A stretch of DNA of 64,000 bases from Cognatilysobacter claricitrinus (GCF_045866565.1 NZ_BAAFZV010000002.1:372001-436000); one strand, 5' to 3'; positions 1 through 7,881 are shown, numbered from the stretch's first letter. The notes: generated from the letters alone by a model not told the origin. Program-made: numbers and translations.

Positions 1-27
1 GGACTGAAGCCGCCTAGCGGAAACCAA

Positions 28-64
28 GGGGCAGGTTCATTTCCGCGCGTTCCAACCTGACCCC
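28..64. repeat. Imperfect palindrome of the GGTTCCATTT/GGGTCAGGTT family
   Basis: The arms GGGGCAGGTT (28-37) and AACCTGACCCC (54-64) are near-perfect inverted repeats around a short loop that includes CATTTCC. It shares the CAGGTT/CATTTCC vocabulary with the elements near 1407, 4050, 4116 and 7297. All of them sit between genes, which fits a REP-like dispersed repeat. No transposase of the RAYT type is visible in the window. The family assignment is inference. Confidence 0.45.
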
Positions 65-177
65 GTTGCTCCGATAAATGAGCCCGTCCAAGGGAATACA
101 ACGGTCGTGCTTGCTGTGCGGAAGAACGCAGGCCTAGATTGGGCCCGGCGGGTTGGCCGCCGTGACGGGAGGACGCC

Positions 178-396
178 ATGACACGCAAATACGTCGACTG
201 CCGCGAGATGCCGAGCGACTCCGGATGCACCGTGGCGATTGCCGCCGACTCGGACCGGGAACTGGAAGACGCCGCCGTGCACCACGCGGTGGCTGCACAT
301 GGCGAACATGACACGCCCGAGCTGCGCAGCATGATCCGCCGCAGCTTCCACGCAGGTTCGCCGCCCGTCGAGAACCCGAGTAGCGCCCGCGCCTGA
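178..396 (+). CDS. DUF1059 domain small protein
   Basis: This 72-aa protein begins MTRKYVDCREMPS and contains an invariant-looking CREMPSDSGC segment (Cys8, Cys17) followed by an acidic, His-rich stretch (VHHAVAAHGEH). This is the layout of the short DUF1059 family, whose biochemical role is unknown; metal binding through Cys/His is plausible but unproven. A purine-rich GGGAGGA lies just before the ATG and supports this start. It stands alone: about 280 bases separate it from the next gene and the upstream side is only the window edge. The C-terminal 15 residues are Pro/Ser/Ala-rich and probably disordered. Confidence 0.8.
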   Translation: MTRKYVDCREMPSDSGCTVAIAADSDRELEDAAVHHAVAAHGEHDTPELRSMIRRSFHAGSPPVENPSSARA

Positions 397-680
397 GGGG
401 AGTTGGAGAAGGCAAAACGGCCGGCGTCGACCGGCCCCAAAAGTAGACGGCGCGGTTGCGCGTGCTCCGGTCGCGCCCGCACTGCGACGTTCCGGGAGAA
501 GCGGGGGCAGGTCCAACTTCTTCAGGATGAATCTGACCTCGAGTGTTCGCGCGCGGAAGTGTGAGTAGAACGTTCGCGCGCTTGCCAATGCGCACGCCGT
601 GACCCCGGCGCCGACGCCTCACGACCCCTTATCGCCCACCGCCGTAACGTGCGCGGCCCTCCCTCACGTAATCGCCGCAC

Positions 681-1364
681 ATGAAGATCCTGATGGTGTT
701 GACGTCGCACGACCGCCTGGGCGACACGGGCGAGAAGACGGGGTTCTGGCTGGAGGAATTCGCGGCGCCGTACTACGTGTTCAAGGACGCCGGCTTCGAC
801 ATCGCGCTGGCGTCGCCCAAGGGCGGCCAGCCGCCGTTGGACCCGCGCAGTGATGCGCCGGACGCGCAGACCGACGCCACCCGTCGTTTCGCCACGGACG
901 ACGCGGCGAAGCAGGCATTGGCCCACACCGCCAAGCTGGGCGACCTGCAGGCCAGCGAGTACGACGCGGTGTTCTATCCCGGCGGCCACGGCCCGCTGTG
1001 GGATCTCGCCTCCGATCCGCATTCGATCTCGCTCATCCAGTCCACCTACGCGGCGGTGAAACCGCTCGGCCTGGTGTGCCACGCCCCCGGTGTCTTGCGC
1101 GACGCAAAGGGCGTGGATGACGCGCCGCTGGTGCAGGGGCGCAAGGTCACCGGCTTCACCAACAGCGAAGAAGAAGCCGTCGGCCTGACCAAGGTGGTGC
1201 CGTTCCTGGTCGAGGACATGCTGAAGGCGAACGGCGGCCGCTACGAGAAGGGCGCGGACTTCGCGAGCCACGTCGTGATCGACGGCAATCTGGTTACGGG
1301 GCAGAACCCGGCGTCGTCGGCCGACGCCGCCAAAGCGTTGATCGGGCTGCTCGGCAAGGGTTGA
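681..1364 (+). CDS. DJ-1/PfpI-family class I glutamine amidotransferase-like protein
   Basis: This 227-aa protein has the Hsp31-like variant of the DJ-1/PfpI fold. It opens with MKILMVLTSHDRLGDTG, has the YPGGHGPLWD loop (about residues 97-106) and carries the nucleophile elbow VCHAPGVL with the likely catalytic Cys. Related proteins act as glyoxalase III-type or chaperone-like stress enzymes; which activity applies here cannot be read from sequence. Length and motifs look intact, with no signal peptide. No clear Shine-Dalgarno sequence precedes the ATG, but the family N-terminus starts exactly here. The gene is monocistronic. Confidence 0.88.
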   Translation: MKILMVLTSHDRLGDTGEKTGFWLEEFAAPYYVFKDAGFDIALASPKGGQPPLDPRSDAPDAQTDATRRFATDDAAKQALAHTAKLGDLQASEYDAVFYPGGHGPLWDLASDPHSISLIQSTYAAVKPLGLVCHAPGVLRDAKGVDDAPLVQGRKVTGFTNSEEEAVGLTKVVPFLVEDMLKANGGRYEKGADFASHVVIDGNLVTGQNPASSADAAKALIGLLGKG

Positions 1365-1406
1365 CGCTCGCGCACCATCCGCAAGCAGGAGAGGGAATAG
1401 CAGGAG

Positions 1407-1429
1407 GGAAATGGACGGGTTCCATTTCC
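1407..1429. repeat. Perfect 9-bp stem palindrome GGAAATGGA/TCCATTTCC
   Basis: The arms at 1407-1415 and 1421-1429 are exact inverted repeats with a CGGGT loop. It lies 42 bases after the DJ-1-like gene and has no T-tract, so it is not a classical terminator. The sequence belongs with the other GGTTCCATTT-type intergenic elements in the first 7.4 kb. Confidence 0.55.
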
Positions 1430-1542
1430 GTGCGCGTCGCGCCCGGGTTGAGCTAGTCCTCGCGTAGGGCTGGCACGTTATCGGTCACCGCCGGGGCGCC
1501 AAGACCAAGCGACAGCCCCTGACCATCGGCACGGTACCTTAG

Positions 1543-1561
1543 GTGTACTACCTCACTACAC
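1543..1561. promoter_or_regulatory. GTGTA-N9-TACAC inverted repeat, candidate YtrA/GntR-type operator
   Basis: A perfect inverted repeat GTGTA (1543-1547) and TACAC (1557-1561) sits 32 bases before the likely ATG of the ABC ATPase. Known YtrA-subfamily GntR regulators bind AGTGTA...TACACT-type sites and control ABC exporters, so the site fits the downstream operon. No gntR gene is adjacent, so the regulator would act from elsewhere. The internal ACTAC motif also occurs three times between 1548 and 1564. Confidence 0.4.
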
Positions 1562-1593
1562 TACCAACACAATTTGGTTGGGGAGTGCGGGGG

Positions 1594-2478
1594 ATGGGCG
1601 TCGAACTGGTGATGGAGTCGGTGGGTTTCGCCTATCCGGGCGGGCACCGCGCGGTGGACGGGGTGGCCATGCGGCTGGGCGCGGGCGTGGTGGGCCTGCT
1701 GGGGCCGAACGGGGCCGGCAAGTCGAGCCTGATGCGCGTGCTGGCCACGCTCGCCCGCGCCAGCAGCGGCCGGGTGACGTGGCGCGGCGAGGACATCGCG
1801 ACGGCGCCCGACGCGCTACGTGCAGAGCTGGGCTACCTGCCGCAGGATTTCGGCGTCTACGACGCGCTGTCGGCGCGGGAATTCCTCGCGTTCCTTGCGG
1901 CGGTGAAGGGGCTGCCCACGCGCCGGGTAGGCGAGCGCGTGGCGCAGTGTCTGGACCGGGTCGGGCTGACGGACGTCGCCGATCGCCGCCTGGGCGGGTT
2001 CTCGGGTGGCATGCGCCAGCGCGTGGGCATCGCGCAGGCGCTGCTCAACGATCCGCGGCTGCTGATCGTCGACGAGCCCACGGTCGGTCTCGACCCCGAC
2101 GAGCGCATGCGCTTCCGCCACCTGCTGGCCGAGCTGGCCGCGGACCGGCTGGTCATCCTGTCAACGCACATCGTCTCGGACATCGAGGCCAGCGCCGGCG
2201 AGCTGGCCGTGCTGGTCGGCGGGCAGCTGCGCTTCCATGGCACGCCCGAGGCGTTGATGGCCGATGCCCAGGGGCACGTCTGGTCGTGGACGGTGCCGTC
2301 CGATCGCCTGGCGGAGATGCGCGCCGCGCACCGCATCAGCCGCGCGCAGCGACGCGCCGACGGCGTGGAGATCCGCGTGGTGGGCGAGCGCATGCCCTCC
2401 AACGATGCGATGGCGTGCGCGCCCGATCTCGAAGACGCCTACCTGTGGCGCCTGCACCGCGCGGAGCTGGCGGCATGA
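1594..2478 (+). CDS. ABC transporter ATP-binding protein
   Basis: This 294-aa nucleotide-binding subunit has Walker A GPNGAGKSS (residues 37-45), the signature FSGGMRQR, Walker B LLIVDEPTVGLDPDE and the switch histidine in ILSTHIVSDIE. It resembles the CcmA/YhaQ-type ATPases that pair with ABC-2 permeases. The ATG at 1594 is preferred over the upstream in-frame GTG (1543) because the family N-terminus starts with VELVMESVGFAY, a G-rich stretch precedes it, and the GTG lies inside a putative operator. It overlaps the permease gene by 4 bases (ATGA), so the two are co-translated. The transported substrate cannot be inferred. Confidence 0.92.
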   Translation: MGVELVMESVGFAYPGGHRAVDGVAMRLGAGVVGLLGPNGAGKSSLMRVLATLARASSGRVTWRGEDIATAPDALRAELGYLPQDFGVYDALSAREFLAFLAAVKGLPTRRVGERVAQCLDRVGLTDVADRRLGGFSGGMRQRVGIAQALLNDPRLLIVDEPTVGLDPDERMRFRHLLAELAADRLVILSTHIVSDIEASAGELAVLVGGQLRFHGTPEALMADAQGHVWSWTVPSDRLAEMRAAHRISRAQRRADGVEIRVVGERMPSNDAMACAPDLEDAYLWRLHRAELAA

Positions 2479-4007
2479 GCGCGCTGCGGATCGTCGCCGC
2501 GATCTGCATGGCCGACCTGCGGCGGCGCCTGCGCACGCCACGCATGTGGGTGCTGCTGGGCGCGCTCGCGGTGGCAACGTGGTGGAGCTTTCCGCCCGCC
2601 GACGCCGGCTACCTCACGGTGTGGTTCGGTGCGGGCGCACGCGCGCATTACTCGAGCGCGTGGATCGGCCTGGTGATCTCGCTGGTCTACGGCGGGCTGC
2701 TTTCGCTGGTCGGCTTCTACATGGTGCGCGGCACGCTGGTGCGCGACTTCGACACCGGAACGTGGCAGTTGCTGGTGTCCACGCCGATGAATCGCGCGGG
2801 CTACCTCTTCGCCAAGTGGCTGAGCCACATCGCCGTGTTCGCGCTGATGCTGGCGTTCGGCGTGGTGGTCGGCGTGGTGGCGCAGTTCGTACGCGGCGAA
2901 GTTCCGCATCTGGATGTCGTCGAACTGTTGAAGCCCGTCGTGGTCATCGCACTGCCGGCGTTCGCCTTCAGCGCGACGTGCGCGGTGTGGTTCGACCTGC
3001 TGCCGTGGCTGCGCCGCAGCGCCGGCAACGTCGTGTACTTCTTCGTGTGGATCTTTGTGATGACCGGTAATGTGGCGCGCGGGTCGGGTAGCTGGCCGGG
3101 CGATCCGCAGGGCATGGTCGCGGTGGAACAGTCGCTCGCGCGTGGCGCGGGCCTGCCCGCCGGCTTCGCGAAGAGCGGCGTGAGCATCGGCGGCGAGTCG
3201 CTGCAAGGCAAACCGCTGGTGCTGTTCGACTGGACGCACTGGAACGTGGGCCTGGACGTGCTGGCCGCGCGTGGCTTCTGGCTCGCACTCGCGGTGATCG
3301 TGCTGCTGGCCGCGACGCCACTGCTCGACCGCTGCGCGGCACGCCGCGGCAGTGCGCGTTCGCGCTCGACGGACGGCCGCAGCCTGCGCTGGCTCGACCG
3401 TCTGATGATCCCGCTTGGCTGGAGCCGCTTCGGCGCGCTGGTGAGCGCGGAAGTGCGGCTCGCGTTGCGGCCGCGTCGACGCCTGTGGTTCGTCGCGATG
3501 CTCGGCATCTTCATCGCGCAGATGTTCGCGAAGGACGTCGGGCTGGTGGTGGCGATCCTCGCCGGCTGGCTGCTGTCGATGGACCTGTTCTCCCGCGCCG
3601 TGCTGCGCGAGCACGACACCCGCACCGGCGCGCTGGTGTTCACCGCATCCAAGATGCGCGACCGTTTGCTCGCCGCGCGCGTGGTGGTGGGCATCGGCAT
3701 GGCGTGGCTGGTGACGTCGCCTGCGCTGGTGCGCCTGGCCGTGCAACAGCCGATGGCGGCGCTGGCCGTGGCGGTGGCCGGCGTCTCGATCGCGCTGTGG
3801 GGCCTCGCGCTGGGTGCGCTGTTTCGCAACTCGCGCCCGTTCGAACTGGTGCTGGTGGCCTGCGCCTACGTGAGCGTGCAGGGCGCATTGGTGTTCAACG
3901 CACTGACGAATCCTGGCGCGATGCTGCTCGGGCACGCGGTCGCGTTGCCGCTGGCAGCTGTCTTGCTGGCGGGCGCGTGGCGGCCGCTCGTGGCGCGGGT
4001 GAGGTGA
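2475..4007 (+). CDS. ABC-2 type permease
   Basis: This 510-aa membrane subunit pairs with the ATPase it overlaps. It has an N-terminal cytoplasmic lead (MSALRIVAAICMADLRRRLR), a first hydrophobic segment (MWVLLGALAVATWW), a periplasmic stretch, then two clusters of about five transmembrane segments each, separated by a charged loop near residues 295-325 (RCAARRGSARSRS). The double-length layout suggests two fused ABC-2 half-permeases. No accessory gene follows. This is a typical small-molecule or lipid exporter architecture of unknown substrate. A repeat cluster lies right after the stop. Confidence 0.85.
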   Translation: MSALRIVAAICMADLRRRLRTPRMWVLLGALAVATWWSFPPADAGYLTVWFGAGARAHYSSAWIGLVISLVYGGLLSLVGFYMVRGTLVRDFDTGTWQLLVSTPMNRAGYLFAKWLSHIAVFALMLAFGVVVGVVAQFVRGEVPHLDVVELLKPVVVIALPAFAFSATCAVWFDLLPWLRRSAGNVVYFFVWIFVMTGNVARGSGSWPGDPQGMVAVEQSLARGAGLPAGFAKSGVSIGGESLQGKPLVLFDWTHWNVGLDVLAARGFWLALAVIVLLAATPLLDRCAARRGSARSRSTDGRSLRWLDRLMIPLGWSRFGALVSAEVRLALRPRRRLWFVAMLGIFIAQMFAKDVGLVVAILAGWLLSMDLFSRAVLREHDTRTGALVFTASKMRDRLLAARVVVGIGMAWLVTSPALVRLAVQQPMAALAVAVAGVSIALWGLALGALFRNSRPFELVLVACAYVSVQGALVFNALTNPGAMLLGHAVALPLAAVLLAGAWRPLVARVR

Positions 4008-4049
4008 TGGACGGTGTCGCGGCAGGCGATGGGAAGGAGACGTCGCGAA

Positions 4050-4140
4050 GAAATGGGCCGGGTTCCATTCCTCTTCCGCATCGAAACGGGCGCGGAGTCG
4101 AGTTTCGTCCGCCGCGGAAATCGGGTCAGGTTCCATCTCC
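4050..4140. repeat. Two degenerate GGGTTCCATT elements in tandem
   Basis: Element one, GAAATGG...CCATTC, spans about 4050-4070. Element two, GGAAATCGGGTCAGGTTCC with a following CATCTCC, spans 4116-4140. Between them, CGAAAC and GTTTCG also face each other. Both elements match the 1407 and 7297 elements in wording and lie in the gap after the ABC permease. Paired copies in a single gap are typical of REP-like families; the identity is inferred. Confidence 0.45.
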
Positions 4141-4273
4141 CACAGCCACACCGGTTACATGATTCGCTGTCTCGGCCGATAGCGTCCGGGATCGAGTCTG
4201 CGATGCTTCATGCCTACGCTGTGCCCTGATGGTTCGGCAACGCGTCGTCTCCATCACTCACTGGACTGTCCAA

Positions 4274-4759
4274 ATGCTCCGCATTCCTGCGCTGTGTCTG
4301 CTGTGTCTCACCGCGTGGCTTCCGATTACTGCGTTCGCGCAATCCGACTCCGAGTCGACGGCGCCGAAGTGGGTGTCGGGCCAGGCCACTGACCCGACAG
4401 GCGTGCGCACCTGTTCGGTTTACCCGATCCGCCAGGGCGCGTATCCAATGATCTTCTTCTACGGCCGCGAGAGCGACGGGCAGCTGTCGATCGAGGGCTC
4501 GAACAACACGTCGATCGACCTCACGTTGCAGGTGGATGCAAATGCCGAGCTTGATGGCGGCTTTCCGATGATGTCGACGAAGAACACGGCCGCGTTGATC
4601 AGGCAGATCCGCGCCGACGGCCATAATCTCCGGCTGTCGCAGTCCGCCATGTTCGAAGGCAAGCTCGAGAGGTTCGACCTGGACCTTCCGCTTGCGGGTG
4701 CGGTCGAGCAGTTGGACAAATGTCACGACTGGCTCGCGGGTGGAAAAGCGAAGCGCTAG
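4274..4759 (+). CDS. Secreted protein of unknown function
   Basis: From the ATG at 4274 this is 161 aa: a signal peptide (MLRIPALCLLCLTAWLPITA, cleavage likely after AFA) and a compact mature domain with two cysteines (RTCSVYPI near the start and DKCHDWL near the end) that could form a disulfide. An in-frame ATG at 4229 would add 15 residues ahead of the hydrophobic core; 4274 gives the more usual signal peptide. The mature part alternates polar strands and resembles small periplasmic beta proteins, but I recognise no family. It is followed by a 380-base gap. Confidence 0.65.
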   Translation: MLRIPALCLLCLTAWLPITAFAQSDSESTAPKWVSGQATDPTGVRTCSVYPIRQGAYPMIFFYGRESDGQLSIEGSNNTSIDLTLQVDANAELDGGFPMMSTKNTAALIRQIRADGHNLRLSQSAMFEGKLERFDLDLPLAGAVEQLDKCHDWLAGGKAKR

Positions 4760-5139
4760 TCGGATGCAGCCGCGGCGGCGGTAGACGTCAAGCTGTCGGC
4801 ATAAATCGCATCCCACCTTCGATGCGTCCGCCGAGCGTTGGGTCGGACGCTGTCGCGGATGATCCCGTTCGAGGCATTCGCTGTGTTCTTCCGCGACGAC
4901 GCGGTTGGTTGGCACGACTCGAATGCGAAGACCAGCGTCGGCCGTGCCACAAGCACTTCGGCGCACCCCATGGATGAGCTCGCTTTATCGACGTCGATCC
5001 GTTTCGAGGGCGTATGCCGACGGCCGGTAGCCACATTTCACGAGTCATCTACGTACGCCAACGCCAGCTGTATGCGCGCCCATGACCGCGGCGCGAAGGC
5101 CGCTATATTCCGGCTACCCCCAAAGGAAGGAGGATTGGC
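4760..5139. other. Intergenic gap, nothing recognised
   Basis: The stretch has no open frame with convincing family signals, no clear hairpin terminator and no repeat of the type seen nearby. Reading frames on both strands are low-complexity shadows. It presumably holds the promoter of the lipoprotein gene at 5140. Confidence 0.5.
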
Positions 5140-5409
5140 ATGAACCTGTCCAAGCAACATCTGGCGATCGTGCGTGCGTTCGGCGTGGCGATCGTCGCAA
5201 CCGTCGGCCTTAGTGCCTGCGCCACCTACGACGACGATTTCGCACGGATCAATTCGCGTCTCGATCAGCTCGATTCGAAGGTGCAGGGCGCAGCACAGAG
5301 CGCCGAATCCGCCAGTCAGTCGGCGCAGCAGGCCAACCAACGGCTGGATCAGCTGGAAGGCCGCGTCCAGCGGCTCGAGGCTGCGCCGCCACGCAAGCCG
5401 CGCGGTTAG
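5140..5409 (+). CDS. Small alanine-zipper, Lpp-like outer-membrane lipoprotein
   Basis: This 89-aa protein has a lipoprotein signal peptide ending in the lipobox LSAC (Cys27). The mature part is a heptad coiled coil (INSRLDQLDSKVQGAAQSAE...ANQRLDQLEGRVQRLE) with Ala/Ser at core positions, followed by a basic PRKPRG tail. It therefore looks like a trimeric alanine-zipper lipoprotein of the Lpp/OprI type that could tether or space the outer membrane. A strong Shine-Dalgarno (AAGGAAGGAGG) precedes the ATG. The next gene is an L,D-transpeptidase-like protein; such enzymes attach Lpp to peptidoglycan, so the adjacency may be functional. The C-terminal Lys of this protein is internal to the tail, not terminal. 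Confidence 0.8.
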   Translation: MNLSKQHLAIVRAFGVAIVATVGLSACATYDDDFARINSRLDQLDSKVQGAAQSAESASQSAQQANQRLDQLEGRVQRLEAAPPRKPRG

Positions 5410-5451
5410 TCGCTCTGCACGATTCGCGACGAACGCTCTGAAGCGCGCCTG

Positions 5452-6240
5452 GTGGCCTTCGCTGGCCACCGGTCGCCTTGGCTACACCCCGTCCTGGTTG
5501 GAAGGAGGCGTCCCATCCGTACGTGCACACACCCTGCGATCCGGGGCATCGCGCTGGCACTGTCGTTGGCCTTCGCGAGCGTAGGCGTGGCCGGCGCCGA
5601 GGAGGCGGCCGCACAACCGGTCTCCGCCGTCGACCAGCTTCCGCCAGGTCAGGATGTATCCAGCACCGTGACCGAACTCGCGGGCTGGGTGGTCGCAACC
5701 AAGGACAGCGAGGGCTACCCGTTCGCGGTCATCGACAAGGCGGCCGCACAGATCCTCGTGTTCGGCGGCGACGGCCATCTTCGCGGCGCGGCACCCGGGC
5801 TCTTCGGCTCGGCGATCGGCGACCATTCGGCCCCCGGTGTTGCCGGCCTCGCGCTTCGCGAAATTCCCGGTCGTGATCGCACGACGCCTGCCGGTCGTTT
5901 TGTCGGCGGTTTCGGACCATCGATCGACGCCGGCCGCGTGCTCTGGGTGGACTACGATTCCGCGGTCTCCATCCACCCCACGGCGACCAACGTTCCGGCC
6001 GAGAAGCGCGCCGAACGCCTTGCATCGCCGACGCCGGACGACAACCGAATCACCCACGGCTGCATCAACGTATCGCCCGAGTTCTACGAGGCGGTCGTCC
6101 GCCCAACGTTCGAGCGCGGCGGAGTGTTCTACATCCTGCCGGATGAGGCGACGCTTGCAGACACGTTCCCGGAGTTCGCGCAAAGCCGCGCGAGCACGCA
6201 AGCAAACGACGGAAGACGCGCGCGCCACGCGGCCCGCTGA
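5452..6240 (+). CDS. L,D-transpeptidase (YkuD)-like periplasmic protein
   Basis: The conserved block SIHPTATN followed by ITHGCINVSPEFYE carries the HGCI/N catalytic signature of L,D-transpeptidases, with the nucleophilic Cys in THGCINV. From the GTG at 5452 the product is 262 aa, but a textbook signal peptide (RTCTHPAIRGIALALSLAFA, cleavage after AGA) begins only at about codon 22. An excellent AAGGAGG (5502-5508) lies 6 bases before an in-frame ATC at 5515, suggesting that the true start is 5515 or that an ATG was lost there. It probably cross-links or modifies peptidoglycan. It lies 42 bases after the alanine-zipper lipoprotein gene. Confidence 0.82.
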   Translation: MAFAGHRSPWLHPVLVGRRRPIRTCTHPAIRGIALALSLAFASVGVAGAEEAAAQPVSAVDQLPPGQDVSSTVTELAGWVVATKDSEGYPFAVIDKAAAQILVFGGDGHLRGAAPGLFGSAIGDHSAPGVAGLALREIPGRDRTTPAGRFVGGFGPSIDAGRVLWVDYDSAVSIHPTATNVPAEKRAERLASPTPDDNRITHGCINVSPEFYEAVVRPTFERGGVFYILPDEATLADTFPEFAQSRASTQANDGRRARHAAR

Positions 6241-6476
6241 AGGCGTGTTGGCGTGTTGCCTTTCGTATGCGCGAGGTGTCGTAGCGGATGACGTCGCTCA
6301 TGGACCGGCGTCTTTTGCGCGTGCGCATCCCGATGCCTTGCCTTCCGCGCAGCACCACGGCGTACGACCCGGTTCGAATGCAATAAGGCCGGGCTATCTG
6401 GTTGCACCTTGCACCGGCTCGCTTGCCGCGAATGTGGGCAAGAGACAGGTTCCCCTCCTGCTGCGCGGCGCGCCAG
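6241..6476. other. Intergenic gap, nothing recognised
   Basis: This non-coding stretch lies between the convergent L,D-transpeptidase-like gene and the minus-strand secreted protein. Apart from the terminator at its right end I see no conserved frame or repeat. Confidence 0.45.
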
Positions 6477-6505
6477 AAAAAGGACGGGTTCGGTCGAACC
6501 CGTCC
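6477..6505 (-). terminator. Rho-independent terminator of the secreted-protein gene
   Basis: On the minus strand, GGACGGGTTC (6505-6496) pairs exactly with GAACCCGTCC (6491-6482) across a 4-base loop and is followed by five T residues (6481-6477). It lies 41 bases past the stop codon of the minus-strand gene at 6547. Stem strength and the T-tract make this one of the two cleanest terminators in the window. Confidence 0.88.
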
Positions 6506-6546
6506 TCCCATGAATCGGTGTACGCGTTGCGACGCGCGGCTGGCGC

Positions 6547-7179
6547 TTATCGACCGGCCTTGACCTTCTTGCACTTCTTCGGCTTGCCGTGCGGGTTGGT
6601 GCACGGCTCATGGCCACCCGTGATGGAGTCGACGCGGAAGTGGGCGATGAGCCCGGTCTGCGAGCCGTCCTTCTGCACCCAGCCGTAGGCGACCTGCTGC
6701 GCGTTGACGTTGCTGTTGAAGTCGGCGAGGTCGTAGATCGTCGGCAGGCCGGTGCCGTGCAGCACGCCCGTGTTGCCCGCCGCGCTCGCAAAGCTGAGGC
6801 CGAACGACCCGTCCACGTACAGCGCGTCGTCGACCATGATCGGCCCGCCCGATACAACCGCCACGTCTTCGACGTTGCCGCCGTAGTTGTCGTACACCTC
6901 GACATTGAGGCGGTCGGACACGACCGAGTGGCCGCTCACCGTACCCGCGACGAAAGAGTCGGGCTGATAGGCCGCGTAGCCAGGCAGGCTGATGCCCGGG
7001 GCGGTGTCGTCGTCATAGCTGAAGCTGCCCTCGACGTGCGACCCCACGGGCGTGACCGCCGGGTCCAGCGTTTCCGTCACGGTGCCGGTGAAGTGGAACG
7101 TGAGCACCTCGGCCTGGGCAGCGCCGGCAAGAATCATGAGCGTCGCCGCGGCGACTGTGCGAATCCGTTTGCTGAGCAT
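6547..7179 (-). CDS. Secreted protein of unknown function with basic C-terminus
   Basis: Starting at the ATG at 7179 (AGGAC upstream) the product is 210 aa. It has a signal peptide (KRIRTVAAATLMILAGAAQA) and a beta-rich mature domain opening EVLTFHFTGTVTETLD, a style common in PEP-CTERM-type exported proteins. No PEP-CTERM motif or C-terminal transmembrane helix is present. Instead it ends with CTNPHGKPKKCKKVKAGR, with two Cys and many Lys. I recognise no enzyme motif. It is monocistronic with its own terminator. Confidence 0.7.
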   Translation of the reverse strand: MLSKRIRTVAAATLMILAGAAQAEVLTFHFTGTVTETLDPAVTPVGSHVEGSFSYDDDTAPGISLPGYAAYQPDSFVAGTVSGHSVVSDRLNVEVYDNYGGNVEDVAVVSGGPIMVDDALYVDGSFGLSFASAAGNTGVLHGTGLPTIYDLADFNSNVNAQQVAYGWVQKDGSQTGLIAHFRVDSITGGHEPCTNPHGKPKKCKKVKAGR

Positions 7180-7296
7180 GTTGAAGTCCTGAATTGGAAT
7201 GTGTGCGCACGACGGCGCCGCCAGCGACCGGGGCGCAAGCAATGTCGTGTACAGGCAACGCGCACAGCCCGCTGCGCGCAGCCCATTATAGATTTT

Positions 7297-7347
7297 CCGG
7301 AAAAATGGGATCAGGTTCCGAGTGGGCAGGGCGCGTCGACATTTCCG
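7297..7347. repeat. GGTTCC/CATTTCC repeat element
   Basis: The stretch CCGGAAAAATGGGATCAGGTTCC (7297-7319) is followed at 7339-7345 by CATTTCC in inverted sense to GGAAAAATG. It is the fifth member of the intergenic family seen at 28, 1407, 4050 and 4116 and lies between two genes. Confidence 0.4.
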
Positions 7348-7409
7348 CGGTGAACATGCGCCCGCGTCGCGCTAACCTTTCCCCCCATGCCGAAAGCAGG
7401 GATGAATGC

Positions 7410-7682
7410 ATGACAGTCACCATCGTCGGTCTCGTGACGCCGCATGTTCTGCGCGTTATCGACCTCGCCAATCAGGCCGAGAAGGGCGTCAACGTCGACT
7501 GGCATCTGCGTGATGCCGTGAACACGACGCTGCGCGATCTGGACCAGCACTACAACGGGCCCGCGCTCGTGGCGGCGTATGTCGAGGGGCTGGAGAACGC
7601 GGCGAGCAACGCGACGAAGAACCGCACGGAATACGCGCGCGCGCTGACGGCCGCGGCCGCCGCTGCGCGCAATCCGAGGTGA
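7410..7682 (+). CDS. Small protein of unknown function
   Basis: This 90-aa cytosolic protein begins MTVTIVGLVTPHVLRVIDLA. It is mainly helical, with an Ala-rich end (RALTAAAAAARNPR). There is no signal peptide, cysteine or recognised motif. Upstream there is only a weak AGGGATG ribosome site; the long in-frame extension toward 7194 crosses a repeat element and is rejected. Base composition at codon third positions is high-GC like its neighbours, which supports coding. Function unknown. Confidence 0.5.
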   Translation: MTVTIVGLVTPHVLRVIDLANQAEKGVNVDWHLRDAVNTTLRDLDQHYNGPALVAAYVEGLENAASNATKNRTEYARALTAAAAAARNPR

Positions 7683-7881
7683 GATCGCGGGACGTGCTGG
7701 GCGAGTGGGTTGTCGTGATTCGCGTGGATAGGGCGCGCGTCCGGTTTCGATGATGTCCCGGGCGTAGGCCCGCATTGCTCGACGTCTGGCTCGGCCGGCC
7801 GGGCCAATGGCGCCGTCGCCCGCTCACTCCAGGCTATCGCTGGCTCCGTATGCTCGTGCGTATCGTCGCGGAGAGATCGCC

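Noticed and set aside
2439..4151. Long minus-strand open frame of 570 codons opposite the ABC permease
   Set aside because: It is a His/Arg/Gln-rich antisense shadow of the clear membrane-protein gene on the plus strand, with no protein family pattern.
4838..5143. 101-codon plus-strand frame in the gap before the alanine-zipper lipoprotein
   Set aside because: No ribosome site or family pattern, and it runs into the strong ribosome site of the next gene; probably a chance frame.
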